Made by a program: the position numbers and the translations under genes
In this document: positions 19,037 to 27,399 of the stretch, one piece after another
Numbering within the stretch: position 1 is the stretch's first letter
How the letters are laid out: every line of letters begins with the position of its first letter
Source: Flavobacteriia bacterium
GTDB lineage: Bacteria > Bacteroidota > Bacteroidia > Flavobacteriales_D > Crocinitomicaceae
NCBI GenBank assembly: GCA_947446925.1
Contig: CANFHU010000001.1
Span: 310,001 to 374,000 of the forward strand
DNA length: 64,000 bases
Direction: 5' to 3'
Notes under the pieces: generated by a model
The model's database searches: none
The model's input: only the letters and a program-made list of their open reading frames with translations
Told to the model about the DNA's origin: nothing

Positions 19037-19328
19037 GGTTTTGAAACCATAATCGGCCATGTATGAAGTGGACGTAGAAAATAAGTTTAATGTAACGTAG
19101 TCAAACCCTTGTTTGAACCCAGCCTTCTAATTTTTAGTAGAAAAATTAGCGAAAGGCGTTTGTAAGTTTGGGTGCAGGCAGTGAAATGAAACGTAATTTT
19201 CAAGGAACTTCATAAAGGCCTAGACTTTTTTGGCTCCACCTTTTTTGGGCGATGCAAAAAAGGTGGAATAACAAAAATAGTTAGTCGTTTTTATACTTTA
19301 AAATTATAATCTTGGTATAATAGTTCAT
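19037..19328. repeat. Intergenic stretch with a strong 12-bp hairpin
   Basis: No credible ORF is present. A perfect stem, CCACCTTTTTTG (19236-19247) with CAAAAAAGGTGG (19255-19266), has a 7-base loop. A weaker hairpin around CTAATTTTT/AAAAATTAG lies near 19127-19150. The GGCCTAGACTTTTTTGGCTCC context looks like a dispersed intergenic repeat of this lineage rather than a gene, though only one copy is in this window. Confidence 0.5.
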
Positions 19329-19772
19329 ATGATAACACCATTCGATGATAATTACTTCATGAAACAAGCCTTTCAGGAAGCCCAACAAGCCTTCGACTTG
19401 GGAGAAATCCCTGTAGGAGCTGTTGTTGTTGCAAACAATCAAATCATTGCGCGTGCCCACAATCTTACCGAACAACTCACGGATGTAACCGCCCATGCAG
19501 AAATGCTTGCCATCACTGCAGCTGCAAATTCCTTAGGAGGAAAATACTTACACGGTTGTACTTTATACGTAACGCTTGAACCGTGTTGTATGTGTGCTGG
19601 TGCGCTTTATTGGTCACAAATTGATAAAATTGTCTATGCAGCCCGCGACGAAAAACGTGGAGCTTGTAAGGTACATCCTTCTTTATTTCACCCAAAAACA
19701 TTAGTTACGAATGGCGTGATGGAGGAGGAATGTGGAGAATTAATGAAGTCTTTTTTTGTGGGGAAGAGGTAA
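19329..19772 (+). CDS. tadA: tRNA adenosine(34) deaminase
   Basis: TadA converts wobble adenosine to inosine in tRNA-Arg(ACG). The 147-residue protein has the cytidine-deaminase-fold zinc site: H56-A57-E58 (TAHAEM) and PCCMC with C86 and C89, followed by IVYAARDEKRGACKV. Length and motifs are typical. The accessory block downstream starts 11 bases after its stop codon, so the lipoprotein gene could be read from the tadA promoter. Confidence 0.94.
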   Translation: MITPFDDNYFMKQAFQEAQQAFDLGEIPVGAVVVANNQIIARAHNLTEQLTDVTAHAEMLAITAAANSLGGKYLHGCTLYVTLEPCCMCAGALYWSQIDKIVYAARDEKRGACKVHPSLFHPKTLVTNGVMEEECGELMKSFFVGKR

Positions 19773-19783
19773 AAACCAGTTTT

Positions 19784-20311
19784 ATGAAACACCTATTATT
19801 GTTTTTATTAATACCAATCCTTATTTCTTCATGTTATACAGCAGGTATAACAACATTAAGTACCAAAAAATTTATTCCTTTAAAAAATTGGAATGACACA
19901 GTAGTATTTATCAAAGCATTCGATCAATTTAAACTAGAGAACAAAAATCTTTGTTTAGATTCAATTGTAATAAGAAAAGTTGTTGAAAGCTTTAATAATT
20001 CTAAAATAAAAGATTCAAGCCTATATAATCCAGATAATTGGTATCGAATAATTAATTCTAATTGGGATAAAAAATTGTATTCTTGGTATTTAATCACAGA
20101 AGATAAAAACACCATATTTGAGTTAGGATTATTTTATGGAGGTATCTCTATTTGGCATGTTAGAAAATATGAAAATGGAAAGTATATTGCTTACACTGGT
20201 TTTGATGAATCTAGGCATAAGAGAGAAGTAAAAAAACAGGCTGAACACATATTCGAGACAGAAATATTACCAAAGTTAAAGCCTTATTTTAAGGAATATA
20301 TGAAAAAATAA
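19784..20311 (+). CDS. Uncharacterised lipoprotein, paralogue A
   Basis: The 175-residue product starts MKHLLLFLLIPILISSC, a signal peptide with a lipobox and Cys17 as the expected lipidation site. The mature part has no family I recognise. It shares clear blocks with the next gene: LCLDSIVI, LYSWYLITEDKN, FELGLF, IWH and ETEILPKLKPYF. I chose the ATG at 19784 over an earlier in-frame TTG/ATG run inside tadA because the signal peptide begins there. The codons are AT-rich compared with tadA, which suggests an accessory gene. Confidence 0.75.
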   Translation: MKHLLLFLLIPILISSCYTAGITTLSTKKFIPLKNWNDTVVFIKAFDQFKLENKNLCLDSIVIRKVVESFNNSKIKDSSLYNPDNWYRIINSNWDKKLYSWYLITEDKNTIFELGLFYGGISIWHVRKYENGKYIAYTGFDESRHKREVKKQAEHIFETEILPKLKPYFKEYMKK

Positions 20312-20352
20312 TAATTATAAAAATCTACTTTCGGATACTTAATTAAGTAATT

Positions 20353-20883
20353 ATGAATAATTTAATCCCTATATTTTTATTGTTTGTTTTTAGTTCATGT
20401 ATACAATACAATGGTATTCAAATTGTTAGTAAGCCATATATTTTAAAAAAAGAATGGAAAGATACTGTTGTATTTCGAAAAAATTTTAATCTGTTTAAAT
20501 TTGAAAATAGTAAAATTTGTTTAGATTCAATTGTAATAAAAAAAATAGTTGAAAATTTTAGAGACCCAAAACTTGAAGATTCAAGTATTTATAGTCCTAC
20601 AAGTTGGTATCCAAAAATTACTTGTGATTTTGACAAAAATTTGTATCCATGTTTGTATTCTTGGTATTTAATTACTGAAGATAAAAATCTAATATTTGAG
20701 TTAGGTCTTTTTGAAAGTGGGTTATGTATTTGGCATATTAAGAACTTTGAAAATGATAAATATGTTGTCTATAATCCTTCTGATATAAAAAAGAATAAAA
20801 AGTTTAAAAAAATGGTAATAAAAAGATTCGAAACAGAAATATTACCAAAGTTAAAGCCTTATTTTAACGGTTATATGAAATAA
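20353..20883 (+). CDS. Uncharacterised lipoprotein, paralogue B
   Basis: This 176-residue protein begins MNNLIPIFLLFVFSSC with a lipobox Cys at residue 16. It is a tandem paralogue of the preceding gene, with the same order of shared blocks across the whole length and an almost identical C terminus (ETEILPKLKPYFNGYMK). The gap between the two is 41 bases. Function is unknown; the duplication points to a local expansion. Confidence 0.75.
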   Translation: MNNLIPIFLLFVFSSCIQYNGIQIVSKPYILKKEWKDTVVFRKNFNLFKFENSKICLDSIVIKKIVENFRDPKLEDSSIYSPTSWYPKITCDFDKNLYPCLYSWYLITEDKNLIFELGLFESGLCIWHIKNFENDKYVVYNPSDIKKNKKFKKMVIKRFETEILPKLKPYFNGYMK

Positions 20884-20889
20884 ATATCA

Positions 20890-21483
20890 ATGAAATTACT
20901 GTTAATTCTCCCATTACTAATCTATTCCTCTTTCACTTTTTCTCAAGAGAAAAACAAGGGCTTGGATATTGAATATGCCTTGTCTTTAAATGCTAGTTTT
21001 TCCGAAGTTAAATATCAAAATTTAGGCTCAGTCGCAGGTGTATATGCGGTTACTAAACAGCCAATGTTTTCCTTATTAAAAGTATTTGTAGGTTTCGAAT
21101 ACAATCACCAAAGAATAGAAACTCTTAGTAGAGCAAATAGCTACAAACTAAATGCACTAACTCCATTGTTAGGAGTAAGGTTTGCATTTAATCGTATAAA
21201 TTTAGATGCGGGTGCTTACTTAGATACGTATTTTGCTTCAAGATTTATAGGGATTCATCCTGAAATGACTCATTTTCCAAGCAATCAATTCGTAAGCAAT
21301 GAAGTTTTTAATCCATCAATAAGTAAAGGCATGTTTTTTGGGATAGGTATTAAATTTCCTACGGAACGATATACATTTACAATTAAACCAGAAGTACGCT
21401 TTGGATTTACAAATATTGAACCTAGTGCACCAAATGATGTAACTATAAAAAGTTCCAGATTAAGTTTTCTTGTGCAGTTTTGA
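20890..21483 (+). CDS. Secreted outer-membrane beta-barrel-like protein, uncharacterised
   Basis: The 197-residue product has a signal peptide (MKLLLILPLLIYSSFTFSQ) and alternating hydrophobic/polar strands ending SSRLSFLVQF, as in small outer-membrane barrels. No specific family is recognised. It follows paralogue B by 6 bases and precedes the acyltransferase by 1 base, so the four genes 19784-22579 look like one unit. Confidence 0.65.
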   Translation: MKLLLILPLLIYSSFTFSQEKNKGLDIEYALSLNASFSEVKYQNLGSVAGVYAVTKQPMFSLLKVFVGFEYNHQRIETLSRANSYKLNALTPLLGVRFAFNRINLDAGAYLDTYFASRFIGIHPEMTHFPSNQFVSNEVFNPSISKGMFFGIGIKFPTERYTFTIKPEVRFGFTNIEPSAPNDVTIKSSRLSFLVQF

Positions 21484-21484
21484 T

Positions 21485-22579
21485 ATGAATAAAGAAATTA
21501 CAAATAATCGCGTTTACGGCCTCGATGTTTTTCGAGCAGTTGCCATATTATTCGTTTTATTAGCACATGGCAAGGGTTTAAGCGGAGATGTTTTTTCTTT
21601 TTTCCCTGACTTTCCTTTAATTGATGGAGTAGAATTATTTTTTGTTTTAAGTGGGTTTTTGATAGGCGGTATTTTAATCTCAACAGTAGAACAGCAACAA
21701 AAATTTGACATAAAAAGTTTATTTAATTTTTGGAAAAGACGATGGTTTAGAACGTTACCGACCTATTATTTAGTATTGATTATCAATATTATTCTAACTA
21801 AAACTGGTTTAATATCTGGGGACATAGATCAATTCAATTATCGTTTTTTTATTTTCTTGCAAAATTTTTCAAATGGTTTTTATGATTTTTTTTGGGAAAG
21901 TTGGAGTTTATCTGTGGAAGAATGGTTTTATATTTCTTTGCCGATATTAATCTTAGTTTTATCTCGAATTTTATCCATTAAGAAAACGATTTTCGTTGCG
22001 ATATCCATTTTATTGCTAATTCCACTTTTATATAGAATATCTATTTCGGACCTAAAAGTAGATCAGTTTTGGTGGGGCGTAGAATTTAGAAAAGTGGTTC
22101 TAACGCGTTTGGACGCAATAAATTATGGGGTGTTAGCGGCGTATTGCAAGTTTTATTATCCTACATTTTGGTTTAAATGTAGAAAATGGGCTTTTGGTTT
22201 AGGATTGATATTTTTATATATCGCGATATTGTTACCTAAGGATTATAATGGACTTTTTTTTAAAACCGTTTATTTCAATATTATCGCAATCGGCGCAATG
22301 TTGTTATTACCGTTAGCGGATTCTATAAAGAATTATAAAAACAGATACATAGGTCAATTTTTTACGTTTTTTAGTAAAATTTCCTATTCCTTATATTTGG
22401 TCAATTTGGGAATTGTCATCTCACTAATTGTAGGCAATTTCAAATTACAAACAACTACCCAACACATTGTTGCTTATTTCAGCTATTGGATAATCGTTGT
22501 GATTTTATCATGGATAATTTACACCTACTATGAGAATCCAATAATGAAATTGAGGGATAAATCTTTTAAAAGAAACTAA
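21485..22579 (+). CDS. Acyltransferase family 3 (OafA/YrhL-like) membrane protein
   Basis: A 364-residue multi-spanning membrane acyltransferase. The N-terminal block GLDVFRAVAILFVLLAHG carries the family R and H, and WSLSVEEWFYI is the second conserved block. About ten hydrophobic segments are visible. The family transfers acetyl or other acyl groups to sugars of O-antigen, peptidoglycan or secreted glycans. The acceptor is unknown here, and no polysaccharide genes are nearby. Confidence 0.85.
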   Translation: MNKEITNNRVYGLDVFRAVAILFVLLAHGKGLSGDVFSFFPDFPLIDGVELFFVLSGFLIGGILISTVEQQQKFDIKSLFNFWKRRWFRTLPTYYLVLIINIILTKTGLISGDIDQFNYRFFIFLQNFSNGFYDFFWESWSLSVEEWFYISLPILILVLSRILSIKKTIFVAISILLLIPLLYRISISDLKVDQFWWGVEFRKVVLTRLDAINYGVLAAYCKFYYPTFWFKCRKWAFGLGLIFLYIAILLPKDYNGLFFKTVYFNIIAIGAMLLLPLADSIKNYKNRYIGQFFTFFSKISYSLYLVNLGIVISLIVGNFKLQTTTQHIVAYFSYWIIVVILSWIIYTYYENPIMKLRDKSFKRN

Positions 22580-22612
22580 TTAAAGTTATTATTTGTGAAA
22601 TAATAAACAATC

Positions 22613-22822
22613 ATGAAAGCAACTATTATTTCTATCTTCTTTTATTTTTTAACTTTCAGTTTGTTTTCTCAAACTTTTACAAAATTAAATGAGCCTCAAA
22701 TTGGAGCCTCAGCCATAATGTATTGTATCGAAGACTCTAAATAGTATAGTTATACAAATTATTATCCGATTGAAAAAGATAAAAATTTTGAGGTAAAAAG
22801 ATTTAAATTCGTTAAAGAGTAA
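22613..22822 (+). pseudogene. Small secreted protein interrupted by an in-frame TAG
   Basis: An ORF starts MKATIISIFFYFLTFSLFSQ, a typical signal peptide, and reads for 43 codons to TAG at 22742-22744. The same frame then continues for 25 codons (YSYTNYYPIEKDKNF...) to TAA at 22820-22822. The whole would be a 69-residue secreted protein. TAG ends intact genes in this window, so I read this as a nonsense mutation or a decaying gene. No family is recognised. Confidence 0.45.
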
Positions 22823-22826
22823 ACTT

Positions 22827-25115
22827 TTACTGCTTCACCAACAACTTTAAATTCTTTATTTTAAAAGGTGTCTTTTTAACATTCCAAAATAGAAGTGTTA
22901 ATTTGACCGTTTTTTCCTTTGTGATTTGTTTGGGTAGTTCTATTCGGTATTGAATCGTTTTTTCATCACTTTTAATTCCTATGTTTTTCCAAAACAACAA
23001 TTCATTTTTTTCATTTTGCAGTTGATAAACGATGGTAATTTCAGGGTCAGGATGTTTATCGTAGGTAAATGAAATGTCCACGTATGTTTTTTTATTGCTA
23101 ATTTTTATTCCTTCTACTATGTTCGTATACTCCAATGAACAAGATGTTTCATTTTTCGTTGTTTTGTAATAGATTAGTTTGTTTTTCAGGCTTTTTACAT
23201 AGAGCGGAATAGGTAAAATTTTATCGTTATTGCAGACATATTTGTTCGTTTTTTGAAACGCATTTAATTTGTTTTCGATTTCATGAGTTTTGGTTGAATT
23301 AGTTATCCTACTCAATTTAAAATTGGAATGTACACGATATAATTCTTTATTAGATCGATAATAATTACCAGATAAATAGTCAATTACTTCACGGTTGTCA
23401 TTCATAAAAGCGAAGTTTGGAGTGTTTTTGGTAAGTAAGTTGCTCCCTAAAGCAGTAGATTGTTTTGGCGCTGAAATTCCATAACCTTTCAATAAACCTA
23501 AGATTGTTTCATAAAAATCTAAGTGCGAAACTATATTGTGAAATGTTTTTGCGTGTTTAATTTTTGGAGAATAAAGAATTAATGGAACATGATACCTTTT
23601 CAATGAATTTTCACGAGGTAGTTCAGTCATCGGATGATCTCCTGTAATTACAAATAGTGTGTTTTCGAAATCAGGTCTCTTTTTATACGCATTGATAAAT
23701 TCCTGAATGGCATCATCTACAAATAATTCAGATAGAATAAATTTTTTGTTTACGTTTAAAAATTTCTTGTTATTTAATGAATTACATTTTTGAATCAAAC
23801 CATTTAAGCGTGCTTCATAGTATGCTTGGTTATTTATTTTAAAAGGTGTATGACTTGTACCTGTAAAGTATATATCAAATCGATTTTTTGATTTTATAGT
23901 GTCAATTATTTTGAGTGAATGGGAAAACAAATCTTTATCATTGTAGCCAACAAAGAAATTATTGACCCATATTTTTTGATACTTTGCATTGAATGATGCT
24001 TTATCACAGATGTAATCAATGTTGTTAAATCGTAAATAAGAATCTTTCTGATGAAACCAGGCTCCTTGCCCATAATAAAATGTAGTATAATAATCATTGG
24101 CGTGTAATAGGGAAATCAAAGATTGGTGATATGGATATCTATTTTGTAGGGTAAATCCTGTTTTACCATAAGGAAGACTCCCTGTTAGGGAAGGTAAAGC
24201 AGCAAATGACCGCTCACCAAGTGTGAGGCAATGATTCCAATACAATCCTTCTTGTGCTAATTTTCGCACATTCGGCATTAGATCGATACCTCTGTATTTT
24301 TCTTGAATATAGTCGTTGTTTAATCCCTCCACAATTAAGAGTACGATATTTGGCTTTTTTGCAAACTTATTTATGTAAGGTGCTAATACATTCGGATAAC
24401 TACTTTCATGAAGTAGGGGATAATTCACATTGGTAAACTTTTTAGTTGGATAGATTGCTTGAAATGATTTTCGGTCGTTTAATTGGTAGCCTGTTTCGTC
24501 AGATTTTATAAAATGTTTAAACGATTGAGCAATAAAATAATACCCTTTGTTTTGCGTATATTTTGTCTGAGGATAGAAGATTTGTGTTATAAATCCAACA
24601 CCAATGATACTTCCAACGATTACGATTAATTTTTTGTTTGTAAATTGTTTACGAATAAACCAACGAAATCCTATGGTGTATATTACACAGAATAAAATGA
24701 ACATGAAAATATACATGTTTATATTAATGGACTCTGTTGTATTTATAGTCATCCACATTTCTTGAAATGCATAGTTGTAGATGAATACGTCTAAAGGAGT
24801 ATGTTGATAACTAAAAAAGCAGATGCAAATGAGGTGAATTAAACCTAGGATTAACGTACAAAATAATAATAGTAATTTACTCCCTTTTTCAGCATATTTA
24901 TAAATGAGATAAAAGAATGGAAATGTGGTTAGAAAAATTAAAAATGTATTAAAAACATCTTGTAAAAATCCTATACCTTCATTTTTTAGTAATTCTATTT
25001 TAGTTTCTGTAAAATGATTAATTAGTATTCCAAATTCACAGATACGAAGAATAAATAGTAGTAATAAGAAAAATTCAAACGTATTTAAATAAACTTTTTG
25101 AATGAATATTTTCAT
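22827..25115 (-). CDS. LTA-synthase/sulfatase-fold transferase, membrane-anchored
   Basis: This 762-residue protein has about five membrane helices in its first 190 residues, followed by a sulfatase-fold domain (about 255-590). The metal-binding start is NIVLLIVEGLNND, the nucleophile region is GERSFAALPSLTG, and the later site is ITGDHPMTELP. The C-terminal ~170 residues form a beta-rich domain. The family includes lipoteichoic acid synthases and phosphoethanolamine/phosphoglycerol transferases. In a Gram-negative host an envelope glycan or lipid acceptor is more likely. The nucleophile is probably Ser rather than Thr. Confidence 0.8.
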   Translation of the reverse strand: MKIFIQKVYLNTFEFFLLLLFILRICEFGILINHFTETKIELLKNEGIGFLQDVFNTFLIFLTTFPFFYLIYKYAEKGSKLLLLFCTLILGLIHLICICFFSYQHTPLDVFIYNYAFQEMWMTINTTESININMYIFMFILFCVIYTIGFRWFIRKQFTNKKLIVIVGSIIGVGFITQIFYPQTKYTQNKGYYFIAQSFKHFIKSDETGYQLNDRKSFQAIYPTKKFTNVNYPLLHESSYPNVLAPYINKFAKKPNIVLLIVEGLNNDYIQEKYRGIDLMPNVRKLAQEGLYWNHCLTLGERSFAALPSLTGSLPYGKTGFTLQNRYPYHQSLISLLHANDYYTTFYYGQGAWFHQKDSYLRFNNIDYICDKASFNAKYQKIWVNNFFVGYNDKDLFSHSLKIIDTIKSKNRFDIYFTGTSHTPFKINNQAYYEARLNGLIQKCNSLNNKKFLNVNKKFILSELFVDDAIQEFINAYKKRPDFENTLFVITGDHPMTELPRENSLKRYHVPLILYSPKIKHAKTFHNIVSHLDFYETILGLLKGYGISAPKQSTALGSNLLTKNTPNFAFMNDNREVIDYLSGNYYRSNKELYRVHSNFKLSRITNSTKTHEIENKLNAFQKTNKYVCNNDKILPIPLYVKSLKNKLIYYKTTKNETSCSLEYTNIVEGIKISNKKTYVDISFTYDKHPDPEITIVYQLQNEKNELLFWKNIGIKSDEKTIQYRIELPKQITKEKTVKLTLLFWNVKKTPFKIKNLKLLVKQ

Positions 25116-25194
25116 TTTGTAATTGGATACAATTCATTGCCAAAATCACGTATATGGTAATTTTGAAAAACTTATTAAATTGATTGAGTAGATG

Positions 25195-25623
25195 TTAGCA
25201 AGGAATCTTCTCAATACGATTTTGGTGTCTACCACCTTCAAATGCTGTACTAAAGAATATATCAACGATTTCTAATGCAACTTCTTCTGTTAAGAAACGA
25301 GCAGGTAAAGTCAAAATATTTGCATCGTTGTGTTCACGAGCTAATTTCGCAATTTCAGGTGACCAACACAAAGCACTTCGTACACCTTGGTGCTTATTAG
25401 CTGTCATGTTAATCCCATTTCCACTGCCACATAATAAAATTCCTTTCATGCCTGGCGTAGATTCTACCAAAGCAGCCACAGGATGTGCATAATCTGCATA
25501 ATCAATGCTTTCTTCGGAATAACAACCTTTATCTTCCAAGGTATACCCTTTTGCTTCTAAATGTTGAATAATTTTTGTTTTTAGTTCAAAGCCAGCGTGA
25601 TCGCACCCGATAGGAATTAACAT
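25195..25623 (-). CDS. rpiB: Ribose 5-phosphate isomerase B
   Basis: RpiB interconverts ribose 5-phosphate and ribulose 5-phosphate in the pentose phosphate pathway. The 142-residue protein has IGCDHAGFELK at the start and the active-site Cys in LLCGSGNGINM, then GVRSALCWSPEIAKLAREHNDAN. Length and motifs are typical of the RpiB/LacAB family. Confidence 0.95.
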   Translation of the reverse strand: MLIPIGCDHAGFELKTKIIQHLEAKGYTLEDKGCYSEESIDYADYAHPVAALVESTPGMKGILLCGSGNGINMTANKHQGVRSALCWSPEIAKLAREHNDANILTLPARFLTEEVALEIVDIFFSTAFEGGRHQNRIEKIPC

Positions 25624-25673
25624 AATGATGAGGTTTTAGTTTCTAGAACAAATAAACGAAAAAAGAATGGGAT

Positions 25674-26471
25674 TTAAATCCCATCCCCATCAAATAAATT
25701 TCCTAATCCTCCAAGAATTCCTCCCTCTTCTTTTCGTCCACCTACGCTTCCATAAGCTAACACACGCGAAGCTAAACGCGAAATTGGTAGTGTTTGTAAC
25801 CAAATCTTCCCAGGACCTCTTAAGGTTGCGAAAAATACTCCTTCACCACCAAAGAAGGTGTTTTTAATTCCGCCAACAAATTGGATATCGTAATCAATAG
25901 TTTGTGTGTAAGCAACGATACAACCCGTATCCACTTTAACCACTTCTCCAGGATTCAATGTACGCTCAATAATGTGACCACCAGCATGGCAAAACGCCAT
26001 TCCATCGCCTTCGATTTTTTGCATGATAAATCCTTCACCACCAAATAATCCAGTTCCTAACTTTTTTTGAAATTCGATTCCAACGGAAGCACCTTTTGCA
26101 GCGCATAAGAAAGCATCTTTTTGACAAATAATTTTTCCTCCTAATTGATATAAATCCAATGGAATAATCTTTCCAGGATATGGAGAAGCAAAGGCTACTT
26201 TAGCTTTTCCGTATCCTTGATGCGTATAGGCAGTCATGAATAAGTTTTCTCCTGTGAGCATACGTTTACCAGCACTGAAAAGTTTATTCAAAATACCGCC
26301 ACCACTTTGCGCAGAACCATCTCCAAAAATGGTTTCCATTTGGATTGCTTCATCCATGTACATAAACGCTCCAGGTTCTGCAATGACCGTTTCGTTTGGA
26401 TCCAATTCAATTTCCACACATTGCATTTCTTCACCGCGGATGATATAATCTATTTCGTGATTTGTTTTCAT
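25674..26471 (-). CDS. TIGR00266/AIM24 family protein
   Basis: This 265-residue protein has the AIM24 pattern: [31 protein letters not shown] and a Gly-rich C terminus. The biochemical role of the family is unknown; eukaryotic AIM24 is linked to mitochondrial inner membrane organisation. Its first 17 codons are duplicated as an exact 53-bp repeat 630 bases upstream (27101-27153), with a lipoprotein gene between. The original promoter probably now lies beyond that lipoprotein gene. Confidence 0.88.
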   Translation of the reverse strand: MKTNHEIDYIIRGEEMQCVEIELDPNETVIAEPGAFMYMDEAIQMETIFGDGSAQSGGGILNKLFSAGKRMLTGENLFMTAYTHQGYGKAKVAFASPYPGKIIPLDLYQLGGKIICQKDAFLCAAKGASVGIEFQKKLGTGLFGGEGFIMQKIEGDGMAFCHAGGHIIERTLNPGEVVKVDTGCIVAYTQTIDYDIQFVGGIKNTFFGGEGVFFATLRGPGKIWLQTLPISRLASRVLAYGSVGGRKEEGGILGGLGNLFDGDGI

Positions 26472-26472
26472 A
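26420..26472. repeat. 53-bp direct repeat, copy in the AIM24 gene start
   Basis: This segment covers the first 17 codons of the AIM24 gene plus one base. It is identical over 53 bases to 27101-27153 in the same orientation. The two copies bracket the lipoprotein gene 26482-26985. Confidence 0.95.
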
Positions 26473-26481
26473 TCTTTTTAG

Positions 26482-26985
26482 TTAATTTGGAAAATAAAAC
26501 AATTCATTTTCAAGTATTTGGATTTGATCATCGTTTAATTTGAATTTTACAACAGGACTATAACAATCTGGACAATCTAATGATAATATACCACCACATT
26601 TTTTAGTTTTTTTAGAGATTTCTAATTCTGTAAATTGATACGAATGATTTTTCGTTTGAATTATGTAATCGAAATTGGCATTTAAAAATCCTGAATTATT
26701 TTTATCGGAACCGGAGAGTGAACTAAAAAAGCCGTTTTTTCCTATAAGAATTAAGGAATCTCCATGAATATTATTTAATGAATCTTTATCATTTTCAAAA
26801 ACTAATTTAGTAGAATCGATTAATTTATTGAAGTTGGAGTTTTTAGTAAATTTTAACACTAATATACTGTCATCTAACGATGTATTTAAATTAGTAATTC
26901 CAATATTAAGACCGCCAATTGAACAGTCAGATTTTCTTCCACAGGAAATTAGAATCACTATGAATAGTAAAAACGCATATTTCAT
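26482..26985 (-). CDS. Uncharacterised lipoprotein between 53-bp direct repeats
   Basis: The 167-residue product has a lipobox signal peptide (MKYAFLLFIVILISC, Cys15). The mature part holds CGG and CPDC, so it may form disulfides. No family is recognised. It is bracketed by direct 53-bp repeats of the AIM24 gene start, which suggests it arrived by an event that duplicated that start. A TATATTTG box on the minus strand (27009-27016) lies 23 bases before its ATG. Confidence 0.7.
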   Translation of the reverse strand: MKYAFLLFIVILISCGRKSDCSIGGLNIGITNLNTSLDDSILVLKFTKNSNFNKLIDSTKLVFENDKDSLNNIHGDSLILIGKNGFFSSLSGSDKNNSGFLNANFDYIIQTKNHSYQFTELEISKKTKKCGGILSLDCPDCYSPVVKFKLNDDQIQILENELFYFPN

Positions 26986-27008
26986 ACCTTAATTTTTAGC
27001 TTGTTACA

Positions 27009-27016
27009 CAAATATA
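27009..27016 (-). promoter_or_regulatory. Putative -7 promoter box of the lipoprotein gene
   Basis: The minus strand reads TATATTTG, matching TAnnTTTG, 23 bases before the start codon at 26985. It is the only match close to that start. Confidence 0.45.
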
Positions 27017-27100
27017 TTATTTTTTCAAACTCCAAAAAACAAAGTAGCGTTTGAATTTATACTGATTTTTGGTATATATGAAATGTACAACAACAGACAT

Positions 27101-27153
27101 ATTGCATTTCTTCACCGCGGATGATATAATCTATTTCGTGATTTGTTTTCATA
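27101..27153 (-). pseudogene. Orphan 5' fragment of the AIM24 gene
   Basis: An exact 53-bp copy of the AIM24 gene start. It encodes [17 protein letters not shown] and then runs into unrelated sequence, ending at a stop after 31 codons. The rest of the 413-bp gap 26986-27399 holds only the palindromic repeat at 27249-27365 and promoter-like boxes. Confidence 0.85.
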
Positions 27154-27248
27154 GTTAACGTGATTTTTTACCATCTAAATTTAGAGAATAAATTTATTGA
27201 AGATATTTCGTTATCAATTTTTAACAAAAAGATTTGTACAAATTTTTG

Positions 27249-27365
27249 TCACCTCCCTTTATCCCTCCTCAAGGAGGGAAACCTATGGTATCCATAAATT
27301 AGTATGGTTTCAAAATGATTTAAAGTTTAAATCTTCCCTCCTTGAGGAGGGACTGAGGGAGGTGA
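27249..27365. repeat. Dispersed palindromic repeat, CCCTCCTCAAGGAGGG family, copy 2
   Basis: The left arm is TCACCTCCCTTTATCCCTCC with a CCTCAAGG core. The right arm is its inverted complement ending GGGAGGTGA. The two arms are about 45 bases apart. It has the same organisation as 8739-8841. Confidence 0.85.
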
Positions 27366-27385
27366 ATTTTTAACAAAAAATACCT

Positions 27386-27393
27386 TACTTTTG
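27386..27393 (+). promoter_or_regulatory. Putative -7 promoter box of the sulfatase-fold gene
   Basis: TACTTTTG fits TAnnTTTG and ends only 6 bases before the ATG at 27400, implying a leaderless or nearly leaderless mRNA. Confidence 0.45.
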
Positions 27394-27399
27394 TTAAGC

